Source of the DNA: Margaritifera margaritifera
Lineage: Eukaryota > Mollusca > Bivalvia > Unionida > Margaritiferidae
Direction: 5' to 3'
NCBI GenBank assembly: GCA_029931535.1
Contig: JAQPZY010001675.1
Span: forward strand, 7,153,501-7,217,500
Length of the DNA stretch: 64,000 bases
Positions 37,818 through 47,152 of the stretch are shown here, piece after piece. Numbering within the stretch: position 1 is the stretch's first letter; the number at the start of each line of letters is the position of its first letter. Position numbers and translations under genes: made by a program. Below the pieces are notes generated by a model that was given only the letters and a program-made list of their open reading frames with translations, did no database searches and was not told the DNA's origin.

Positions 37818-37983
37818 TGCTTTGGGTTTCTTATTTCCACCCTTCCTGTCCGAGTGTCTGGTAATGGGTCGCAGTCTCTCACTGCTCATGTCCACCCACT
37901 CATCATAGCGCTGATTCCAGCCATCAAAGTGAATACAAACCGATTGATCTTCTTCATCCACATCAACAATCTTGGCCACATAC
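37818..37983 (-). CDS. PHF20: PHF20-like exon 2: body of Tudor domain 1
   Basis: Acceptor TTGTTGTAG|G completes the Trp codon of the previous exon to give SKW-YVAKIVDVDEEDQ. The exon has one base plus 55 codons and ends GCA|GTAATC in phase 0. It contains HFDGWNQRYDEWVD followed by RLRPI, the strongest family signature in the window. In PHF20 and PHF20L1 the aromatic residues of this stretch help form the Tudor/MBT-like fold that binds methyl-lysine. The C-terminal end (DRKGGNKKPKA) is a basic linker to Tudor 2. A duplicated intron block (see repeat at 37215-37800) stops within about 20-30 bases of this exon's donor. Confidence 0.9.
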
Positions 37984-38277
37984 CTACAACAACAGATATA
38001 TAGCAATGCATGAGATCCAGTTTATACACTCTCTTTCTCTGATTATTGGATCTCTATGAGTGATTTGCCTTGATCATCTGAAAAGGGGGCCAGGGGTGAG
38101 CTCAGTGAATTGGGATAACTGTAATCTGAGTTTCCTCGGACTTTTCCCACCCCATGTTAGATATTCGGACTGTTATGTTCCCACCTTAACATAGCTGTCC
38201 CAGTATCAAACACGGGGTGGAAAAGGTAAGAGGGAAACAAAGACTTGGATTACTGCACTGAAATGAAATACACAATT

Positions 38278-38497
38278 ACCGTATGTACTTGTATATAAGC
38301 CAATACCAACTGCAAACTGCACAGACCCAGATCTGCCATCACATAATGCGCTGGCAGATCTGGGTCTATGCAGTTTGTAAGGACTAATCAGTAGAACAAA
38401 CAACACAGACCCTGATCTACCTGCGCATTATGTGACAGCAGATCAGGGTCTATGTTGTTTGCATTTGGACCCTGCGTATACTCAAGTATATACGGTA
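38278..38497. mobile_element. Twin-hairpin palindromic element, copy 3 (best preserved)
   Basis: Edges ACCGTATGTACTTGTATAT and ATACTCAAGTATATACGGT are inverted. Hairpin 1 pairs 38311-38338 (TGCAAACTGCACAGACCCAG then ATCTGCCA) with 38352-38379. Hairpin 2 pairs about 38397-38424 (AACAAACAACACAGACCCTG) with 38433-38462 (CAGCAGATCAGGGTCTATGT). The loops are 10-14 nt and contain CATCACATAATGCG-like words. The linker is AAGGACTAATCAGTAG. Confidence 0.9.
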
Positions 38498-38744
38498 CTA
38501 TCTGAGGCAAGATCTGTGTAGTCTCAAGTTTTTCAAGACTTGTTTTATTTCAGTGCCTCCATAAGTCTGTTGGATTTGTAATTTTCAAGTCAAAGTTGAA
38601 TAATTTTATGATTTTTGGATTGGGAATGGGTCTTTTTGGGGTCCTGTCTTTTTATTTAAAATTAAACAAGACCATATATGTATGTATGTATATTATTTTC
38701 AATATGCCCCTATACAAAGTGAAAGTAGTTTTAGTTTTTGGAGT

Positions 38745-39600
38745 AAACGTTTCTTCTATAGTATTTACCCAATCAAAATATTGTAGGAGAACATCCATTA
38801 CCTCCGACCTCACAAATCCAGCCCTCTCAAGCTAAGTAACATGTTAGCCAAGACTTCTGGCTTGTTTAAGCAATGAAAGTACTAAAAGGTCATTTGCTTG
38901 ACAAAATGGAATATAAGAGTGGTTTCCCTTAGGTAGAGGGATTGGTGCCAAATCCTGTCAATCATCAGTTATTAATGGAGTTGAAGAACACACTTTTCCA
39001 GGGATGTAATTGTGGGGAGGAATTAGGAGGGATAGCCTGTATTATGACTGGGTAAGTACTATTGAAGAAACATATTTTACTCTAAAAATTGGTATCTTCT
39101 TCAAATACAACACAAATCATAATACATTTGGAGAACAGGTAAGAGGTGGAGGGAGTTGCATTCCCTTACTCCAGGGTGGTTCGTGGCTCTTGTCTCCTAA
39201 GTATGTGAAGCAGCTTTGAGTCTCGAGTGATATATGGGCTAGGATTACAAAACTGCTGATTGGCCCATGAAGGTAGCTTGTTGTGCTGCTGATATAGGTC
39301 CTACCAGATTAGATAAATGAACTCTTTGTGATGACAAGTGCCCGAAGGGTTAAAGCTGGAGAATGTTGTCTCAGACCTCCATCCCATGGCCTGAATGATG
39401 GTAGTGACTGCCCTGAACTCATGAGCTGACATGCACAAGATATTCATAGGGTCTTGGGTTAGTTTCTTATAGGCTGAACAGATAACCCAATAAATCCAGG
39501 ACAAAACGGCCGAAGCTGAAACATCATCACTTCCATCTTATGGACAACTGGTATAAGAAAAATGCTCTTACCCTTACTTATAGGAGAGTTTCCTAATGTA
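38745..39600. repeat. Long interspersed repeat, copy B
   Basis: Direct match to 24,640-26,340: GGAGAACATCCATTACCTCC, AGGGATTGGTGCCAAATCCT, TTCCAGGGATGTAATTG, TATTGAAGAAACATATTTTAC and GAAGCAGCTTTGAGTC. Its right part is interrupted by the outer hAT-like copy at 39,629. Confidence 0.65.
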
Positions 39601-39628
39601 AGCTTGTAGATGGTTTGCGGCATGTTGG

Positions 39629-40085
39629 CAGGGCTGGAAATTAGCGGTAGTCCGCTAGCCCGAGGCTAGTAGATTTCCTGTCGGACTAGTAACTTTCATA
39701 ATGTCAATAGTCCGATGGGGTAGTAAGTTTCGGTTATCAACAGTCAGCGTTTGTTTATGCCTCTCCCTAATAAAGACTTGACTTCAGCAGATGTTCTGTA
39801 GAATCAAGGACGTGACCATTGTAAACACAGTCATAAAATATTAGCATCAGAAGATGAAGTCGATTTCTGCCTCAGAAAGGTGCGTTTCTATAATAAGAAG
39901 CCATCCGATTTTGCGCATTTCGCTTAACAGAGCCAATTATGGTCCCGTCATTAACAGCGGAAGTTTGGTAATTGATCCTAATTAATCTGATAACGTATGA
40001 AATGAAAAATGACGTGGAAATAGTCAAATGTTAGTTGTTAAGAGATTTTTATTTCCAACAAATTTATGGCATTCTACAACTTTAT
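39629..40085 (+). mobile_element. Outer (older) hAT-like element, left part
   Basis: It starts CAGGGCTGGAAATTAGCGGT and is over 95% identical by eye to 40,086-40,541. It breaks at TTTAT (40081-40085), where the inner copy inserted, and continues at 42,588. Confidence 0.85.
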
Positions 40086-41218
40086 CAGGGCTCGAAATTA
40101 GCGGTAGTCCGCTAGCCCAAGGCTAGTAGATTTCCTGTCGGACTAGTAACTTTCATAATGTAATAGTCCGATGGGCTAGTAAGTTTCGGTTATCAACAGT
40201 CAGCGTTTGTTTATGCCTCTCCCTAATAAAGACTTGACTTCAGCAGATGTTCTGTAGAATCAAGGCAGTGACCATTGTAAACACAGTCATAAAATATTAG
40301 CATCAGAAGATAAAGTCAATTTCTGCCTCGGAAAGGTGCGTTTCTATAATAAGAAGCCATCCGATTTTGCGCATTTCGCTTAACAGCGCCAATTATGGTC
40401 CTGTCATTAACAGCGGAAGTTTGGTAATTGATCCTAACTAATCTGATAACGTATGAAATGAAAAATGACGTGGAAATAGTCAAATGTTAGTTGTTAAGAG
40501 ATTTTTATTTCCAACAAATTTATGGCATTCTACAACTTTATATGCGGAAAGTTATTCAGATTTAAAATCTCTCCTCTCAACCATAAATAAAAACAATTTT
40601 GTTTCTTGTGTTTCTTTTGGATTATCTGATTGCAATGCGCGCTGTTATTGAGGGGCCGAACTTCACTATATTAGACATGAATAGTGAAGCGATCGTACTT
40701 TTGTTTTACTTATTTCTTTTTCTCTTCATTTTTCTATTGCACATTATATATAATATATAAAATTGAGAATAACCTGTTTTAAAGCATTTCTATCACTCTC
40801 TCTCACACGCACGCATACAACATGGAATCCAAATCATAAGTTCGGTAAGAGTTTACGTATTCCCTGATTGCCAAGCTTTCTGCAGTTAGCGACCTCATCG
40901 TTCACACCAAGTCATAAAGATGCGTCTTCCGTGAAAGATTTTTAATCATTCTGATAATGTTTGGAAGAATTTTTCACCAATGTTAACATTTAAAAAGTAA
41001 CGATTGAATGCTTATTAATTTTAACTAAATGTTACTTTTTCAGTGCATGATACGATGACATTTTTAGGAATATATTCAGAAAATATTAAAATTTGACCAT
41101 TTATAAATCTACACATACAAAAATTTGGAAAAGTTCATAAAAGTAAGAAAATTAATACGAAAACTGTGTTAGACGTAGCGTCATGGAGCAAAAAGCACGA
41201 ACGAATATTCCCACAATT

Positions 41219-41318
41219 GGGCGCGAACTCCCGACCTTGTGTTCCAGAGTCAAGTACGTGTGCGTTTGCGTGTGTGTGCGTGCTGGTATGACACTTTATC
41301 CACTCGACCACAGTAACA
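41219..41318 (-). mobile_element. tRNA-derived SINE head with GT microsatellite inside
   Basis: On the minus strand TACTGTGGTCGAGTGGATAA (box A type, Ser/Leu-like) and GGTCGGGAGTTCGCGCCC (box B type) are about 85 bases apart. A CACACACACG run sits between them. It is within the inner hAT-like element. Confidence 0.55.
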
Positions 41319-42023
41319 AACTACAAAGTGGTATACCACACACAGAAACATGACAAAAACTATTCAAAGAAATTAGTTTGTATGTTTGTTTGTTTAATTT
41401 TTTATTTTTTTTTGGCTCGCTAGCCAAACGCTTAAACAGTCACAAAGGGAAACTGCATATTTTACATTTACATCGAAATAATTATAAGAATTAGATCAAT
41501 GTTACTATTACGTTATTGACACATCATTTCCATAGAACTACTTTTTTCTATGATGATAAAAATAGTTTTTATATTTTTCCCTTACAAGAACGAACGAATA
41601 CATTGAGGTCCGATTAATTAGGAACAATTACCAAACTTCCGTTGTTAATGATGAGACCATAATTGGAGCTGTTAAGTACAACGCGCAGAGTCAGATGGCT
41701 TCGTTTGATAGGAATGCACCTTTTCCAAGCTGAAACTAACATTATCTTCTGATGCTAATATTTTATAACAGTGTTTACAATAGCCACTGCTTTGATCCTG
41801 CAGAACATCCGCTGAAGTCAAGTCTTTATTAGGGAGAGGCCATTTAATTTTAAGGGGGGGGGGGGCAGAGGCACATGCTTTGAAACATGTTTCTTGCTCT
41901 GATTTTGTTATATAAAGGACACTGTGACATTCCTTTTCTTACTTTAAATAATCCGCGTCAGCTATACTGTAACATCTTGTATTTCAAAATGAGGCACAAT
42001 TCCCTCCTTGCAAGACAGGCAAA

Positions 42024-42371
42024 ATGTGGCGTTTTATAGAAGGTGTTCAGCCACCGGAAAAAACCCAAAAGTTGAATGAAAATGACATAAAAGAGAGGAA
42101 TAACTGTTATGATAGGGAAAAGCGTAATCAAACGTTTCAGAAGACATGGTCAAAAGACAGGGAATGACTGAATTATGATGAGGAGAAGAACGTTATGCGG
42201 TATAATTGGGGTACGGAATTCGCAAAAACAAACACAGAGAAAACATCCAGACGGGTAAGGAGACCAGAACAAACCCCATACGGACCCAGTGTGCAGGTGG
42301 AGGACAAGAAAGGAGACCTGGATCCCTTTCTTGAATTGGATCCAGATTATCTTGAGAAACAAGGAATGTGA
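42024..42371 (+). pseudogene. Broken hAT-associated zinc-finger ORF
   Basis: The 116-codon frame from ATG 42024 to TGA 42371 is interrupted by one TGA at 42165 (codon 48). It reads MWRFIEGVQPPEK..., FQKTWSKDRE then LNYDEEKNVMRYNWGTEF, the signature of the TTF/BED-like zinc finger at the N-terminus of hAT transposases and ZNF862-like proteins. The stop sits where the family usually has Trp, and the two Cys of the usual C-x-W-C are Tyr and Gly here, so the finger is dead. The C-terminal end (EDKKGDLDPFLELDPDYLEK) is not a known part of the finger. A poly-A signal AATAAA follows at 42,448. The catalytic region is absent. Confidence 0.55.
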
Positions 42372-42587
42372 ATTGACTGATTGATGATTTGAAGCAAGAT
42401 TTATACTTCTGTACTTCTGCATTTCATATGATAATGCTATTTATGAAATAAAATTGTTGTTAATCTCAATACGAGTGTGTGACATTGTTTTGTAGACAGG
42501 ACTAGTAAAGATTTGGCAGGACTAGTAAATTTCTCAGTATACTAGTCCTTCTGGCTACAAAGAAATTTGTGTTAAATTCGAGCCCTG

Positions 42588-42962
42588 TTTATATGCGGTA
42601 AGTTATTCAGATTTAAAATCTCTCCTCTCAACCATAAATAAAAACAATTTTGTTTCTTGTGTTTCTTTTGGATCATCTGATTGCAACGCACGCTGTTATA
42701 GAGGGGCTGAACTTCACTATATTAGACATGAATAGTGAAGAGATCGTACTTATGTTTTACTTATTTCTTTTTCTCTTCATTTTTCTATTGCATATTATAT
42801 ATAATATATAAAATTGAGATTAACCTGTTTTAAAGCATCTCTATCACTCTCTCTCACACGCACGCATACAACATGGAATCCAAATCATAAGTTCGGTAAG
42901 AGTTTACGTATTCCCTGATTGCCAAGCTTTCTGCAGTTAGCGACCTCATCGTTCACACCAAG
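42588..42962 (+). mobile_element. Outer hAT-like element, right part (truncated)
   Basis: It is a direct copy of 40,537-40,911 (TATGCGGTAAGTTATTCAGA ... GTTCACACCAAG). Similarity stops at 42,962, where the inner copy continues TCATAAAGATG, so the outer copy has lost its right two thirds. Confidence 0.85.
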
Positions 42963-43509
42963 GAAGCCAAATAAAACCGTAACACCCTAATTGGGCAAAG
43001 AAGCTTATCTTGATCATCCCCAGCACAGATACGACTGAGACTGGGAATCTCAATAGAACAGGATCTACTGAAGGTAGCTGATTCTTTGCCAGAAACCTGG
43101 GTTGGCAAAGAAGAGAATTGAATCAGTAGTTTCTTTATCAGCTAAACATCAAATGAAAATGTATGAATTTATCTAATTCTTTTGTAAAAGAGCGCAAGAG
43201 AGAGAGATGGGCAATGTCAAGACTGCTCACGACTGGTGAAGACATGTAAATCTGTGCTAATATATTTAAAATAAATGCAATTCCCCCCCAATATATAAAC
43301 AATACCATATATTGAATGAGAAAGTTTTATATGCAGCCACTATTTTTGAAAAAAATGCATGATCAAATTCTCTTAGTAAAACGTGATTCTCTACATACGC
43401 ATGTCTTTGGTTAAACACGGTTCTCTTTGCAACCATGTATGTCTGAACCAGACGCACTGATATTAAAGTCCCATTACTGGCAAAGATGTTCTTTGCTACA
43501 CATATATGA

Positions 43510-44255
43510 ATTTTTATTTAGGACCAACCAGACACTGTAAGAACTGTTCTGATGAAAACCCATGTCAAAATGACTTTCCATTTAAGAGGAGTAGCAAAAA
43601 CAAGATTTTCAAGATGGCCACATACTGGATGCCAGATAAGCACTATTTTAATTTAGGATCAAGAAAACATTATATGAAGTCTTTTAGTGAAAACCCCATG
43701 ATGATATGACCACTCATTCAGGAGAAGTAGTGATAACAAGATTTTCAAGCTGGCCACTGTGGCAGCCATATTAGACATCAGATCAACACCATTTTCATTT
43801 ATGACAAACTATACATCTTAAGAAGTCTTTTGGTGAAAACATCATATCAATATGACTTTATATTCAGAAGGAGTAGTGATAACAAGATTTTCAAGATGGC
43901 TACTGTGGTGGTCATATTGGAAGTCAGATTAGCACCATTTTCATTTAGGACCAACTAGGCATCATAAGAAGTCTTTTAGTGAAAACCTCATGTTGATATG
44001 ACCATCATGTATGAGTAATGATAAAAAGATTTTCAAGATGGCCACTATGGCAGCCATATTGGATATCTGAGTTGCACCATTTTCATTTAGAACCAACTAG
44101 ACCATGGGATGAATGTGTGTGTGAAGTGTCATGGCAATCCTCCAAGTAGTTTAGGAGAAGTAGCGATAACAAACTTGTGCTAACAGACGGATCGATGACC
44201 GATTGAAGACCATCTCATAAATTATTCTGGTCTATGACCAGTAGAGCTAATAAAC
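43510..44255. repeat. Array of about 145-bp units with TTTTCAAGATGGC core, copy 3
   Basis: Cores at about 43,601, 43,740, 43,885 and 44,028 with AGGACCAACTAGGCATCATA and AGTCTTTTAGTGAAAACC. The right end has GAATGTGTGTGTGAAGTGTC, ACAAACTTGTGCTAACAGAC and GGTCTATGACCAGTAGAGCT. It ends 370 bases from exon 1. Confidence 0.85.
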
Positions 44256-44624
44256 TATTATATTAACACACCATTAATACTAAAATCTGAAAAAGCATGG
44301 TACATAGTATGGGTGTACATTCCCTTCCTCTCCACTTTAATGTTAGATGTCAACTTTTATAAATAGCAGCACTGTGAGTAAAATTTGAAATTGGAAATAT
44401 GATATTTACCGCAAAGAAGAGTTGCACATGGGTGGTCTTAGTAACGAGGTCCACAAACACATAAGACTAACAGAAGGAATTGGTTCAGATCTTTGAATTT
44501 TCAATTTCTTTAGTGGGACTGTCTTTAAATTTGGGTGATTTTTTTACTCTATATTGTAAGTTTATAAGACCACAATAATGGGATATTGGCACTCAAAGTG
44601 TTTATGATGTATAATTTTATTTAC

Positions 44625-45172
44625 CACTTAGACATGAAGTCCATGGCCTCCAGTTTCTCTCCCGGCCTCCAAGTTATCCCTAGTCTTAAAGGGCATTTTC
44701 CCAGTTTTACTGAGCCAGACGATACAGACATACTATCACACCCATCTATGGAGTCTCTCTTCCGCTTGGGAGTACCCCTCCCTGAGCTGGAGAGATACAG
44801 AGATTGGTCACTCTGACTGGATGGTGTTACACGCCCCGACCCAGAGGCACTGTGGGAGGGGTCACTGTTATCAAATCTCTCAGACTGGTCAGTGGCTGGG
44901 GTAAGAGAAGGATCCAGAGCTACTGGGGAATCATGATCATTATTGGCTAGCTGGGTAGCAGCATTTATTTGTCGACCATGGAATGAGCGTTTTTTAGCTT
45001 TTCTAGAGACCCCCTCTTGTGGAATCTCAGATGTTCCATCATTACACTGCTCCAATGGATTCTTATGTTGCTGTGACTGTTTTAGGTCTTGCGACTTATT
45101 ATAAAATTCTGCATCCTCACTTGATGACACTTTAGTTACAGATGTTTGTGGAACTCTAGCTGTGTTATCCAT
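44625..45172 (-). CDS. PHF20: PHF20-like exon with start codon; N-terminal extension and start of Tudor 1
   Basis: The exon opens after a strong polypyrimidine acceptor (TTTTTCTGCAG, exon base 1 at 45184) and has its first Met, MDNTARV, 12 bases inside. The frame is also open through those 12 bases, so an upstream coding exon is not excluded; I chose the internal ATG because the four codons before it add nothing recognisable. Residues 1-160 are rich in Ser, Asp and Gln with two basic clusters (RKAKKR and PKRKR, possible nuclear localisation signals). The last residues, GITWRPGEKLEAMDFMSKW, match the first beta strands of PHF20 Tudor 1. The donor TG|GTAAAT splits the Trp codon (phase 2). Vertebrate PHF20 Tudor 1 starts near residue 10, so the roughly 160-residue extension is unusual. 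Any non-coding first exon and the promoter should be upstream (higher coordinates). Confidence 0.87.
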
Positions 45173-45573
45173 TGCCCTGGCTAACTGCAGAAAAAGCAGA
45201 AACAAAGAAAAATTTAGTGTTACGACTCTAGGTCTTAAAATATGTAACAGAAATAAAGTGAAACCAATAAAATCAAGTAAAATCAACAATCAATTTATTT
45301 CCAGACAGTTGAAGTGAAAATTCACAAGACACATACAATTTGCGAGTTAAATTCCAAATAATCCTAAATGTTCTGATTACAAGTCAAAAATAACATAATG
45401 TTCTGAATGAGTTCACATAAATCCTCAAATCTTGTAATAATCCAAAAGTTAATGAGCACTTTAGTAATTCCAATGAATCTTTTAAATGAATAATTCCCCC
45501 AAATTATATATGATTTCAACAACACAACTGTAAATTCAGACTGATCTTTAGAACAGGAATTTATATATATATA

Positions 45574-47102
45574 CACCGCTCCCTCGATAACTCGCGCCCG
45601 GAAAACTTGCGAACCCGCTTATAACGCGGACCAGATGTGGATCCTGTTTTTTTTAAATTAGAAAATTTAAAAAAAAAAAAAAAATTGACCCAATTTGTTG
45701 AAGGTAAAAAAAATCGCGATCAAAATTTAGTAAATGAAACCTTAATATATCACTCGTTTTATCGTCAAAACCAGTGGTTAGTACGCAGAAATTTGAATCA
45801 TCATCATGAAATTTTCAACTTTTAATAAGAAGTCAAATATTTTGTTCAATTTTCTTTCCAAACAACATTCTCAGTACACTATAAATAACAATATTCGACG
45901 AAATTTCGATCAATGAAAACGTCACTAAAGCCTACTGGTGGCAACAATTTAAAAATAAATACCAATTAAATAAGTTTTGTCAAGTGAAATATGTGTTTTA
46001 GTTCTATCTTTTAATTCGGTTTCAGTGTAATCATCATAAATGCAATAGGCCCTCTTGTATTCAAACGTGAAAATTAAAATTCAACCGACCCAACTATTGC
46101 CGTGAGCGTTTCCGTGAGAATCTAATTATGTGCCGACCTTTTTTGTTTTTATCTCCTACTTGCGGAAGTATATGTTGTGTTGTTACACTCAATTAATAGC
46201 AGACCTGCTTTGTATTATCACGTTAATTACGTCTTTTGTATCAAATCAAACAAAGGGGGTGGAATAACAGAAAAGTTAAAAGGCGTGCAAATCCTGCCTG
46301 CGTAAGAGCTAGCAGTCATGGCCGTGTGTCAGGTCAACTCATTTCAATTGATCAATCAAACACTGTTATAAATATTATTATGTAAGTAATATAATTAAAC
46401 TACCTTAAATTAGCCTACTCATTCACAAATGTAATCAAAGATAGTTAGGCAACCAAGCCAAATGAGTACTTGGAGAATAAAAGCTTTGTTTTACAGATGC
46501 GGTTCATTACGGAGAAGCGAGTTCCAGAGTTTGTATTGAACTTTCTAACATGCTACTCAGGGATTTCCTCAAGGATGAGACGAAGTTTCACTGTTACTTG
46601 ATATGAAATCACGGCATCCATATTTTACTAATGGAACAATAAATAAATCGAGGTTCGAAGTTGACGGTTGTTTCACGAAATAAATGTTCCTAGTTTTTGA
46701 AAAAAGGAATCTTGTTTAGTTGTGAATCAACAACAACAAAAAGCAGTGACGTAATACACAATGTATCGCGTACACGTGTTGTTCAAACCGCTTGGACTAA
46801 TGTTGTTAACGATCTTTCAGAGATTCGTTATCTTGAAAATAAAGGTAATTTATACAGAAAAGCAAACAACTACATTAGAAAAAGCTCTTTATTGACAATT
46901 ATTCCCAATTAAATTATAAAACGAGTATTCCGCCATTAAACAGCCCCATTACCCACCCCCACCCCCACTGCGGTTTTCTCCATGTCCAGCGGGGATGGCA
47001 TCCCTTTCTTAATTTTTTTGAGGTCCCTCGGTAACTCGCGCCCTCGCTTATAGTGCGGTCTATGTTTTTGGACCCCGTTGTGCGCGAGTTATCGAGGGAG
47101 CA

Positions 47103-47105
<3 letters not shown>
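45574..47105. mobile_element. Tigger/pogo-like non-autonomous DNA transposon, about 1.53 kb
   Basis: Ends CACCGCTCCCTCGATAACTC and GAGTTATCGAGGGAGCAGTG are inverted over about 25 bases, extending to GCGC. It sits in a TA-rich tract (left flank ...ATATATA, right flank TGTG(TA)n), as expected for a TA-targeting element. GGAATTTATA occurs on both sides (45,556 and 47,151). Small ORFs inside (for example 46,697-46,912) are not recognised as transposase. Confidence 0.75.

Positions 47106-47152
<47 letters not shown>

Larger units (their letters stand above)
40086..42587 (+). mobile_element. Inner hAT-like DNA transposon, 2,502 bp, inserted in its own older copy
   Basis: It starts CAGGGCTCGAAATTAGCGG and ends AATTCGAGCCCTG. 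The terminal 11 bases are inverted. A 5-bp target duplication TTTAT flanks it (40081-40085 and 42588-42592), and the empty site CTTTATATGCGG is preserved inside the element itself at 40,536. Sub-terminal ACTAGT words cluster at both ends (three on the left, four on the right). CAGGG-type ends and a 5-8-bp duplication point to the hAT superfamily. An internal inverted repeat pairs about 40,210-40,430 with 41,620-41,850. It carries a broken zinc-finger ORF and a SINE head. It lies in the exon 1-2 intron. Confidence 0.87.
1158..45172 (-). other. PHF20: PHF20/PHF20L1-like gene, 5' (N-terminal) part, seven exons
   Basis: Seven minus-strand exons (44625-45172 coding part, 37818-37983, 34582-34666, 29890-29978, 24484-24544, 5186-5382, 1158-1290) join in one open frame of 426 codons plus one base. 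Every junction has GT donor and AG acceptor, and the phases (2,0,1,0,1,0,1) match at each join. The protein has a Ser-rich N-terminal extension (residues 1 to about 160), Tudor 1 (about 165-235), Tudor 2 (about 241-290) and a Lys/Arg-rich linker. Tandem Tudor domains with RYDEW and KWTDCKMYPAKV motifs are the hallmark of PHF20 and PHF20L1. In known family members these read methylated lysines, and PHF20 belongs to the NSL/MOF histone acetyltransferase complex in the nucleus. The C-terminal half lies outside the window. Introns are 3-19 kb and filled with repeats. That this is PHF20-like rather than another Tudor protein is well supported; the vertebrate paralogue cannot be chosen. Confidence 0.88.

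Noticed and set aside
46697..46912. 71-codon plus-strand frame inside the Tigger-like element
   Set aside because: Short, no recognisable domain, lies within a non-autonomous transposon.
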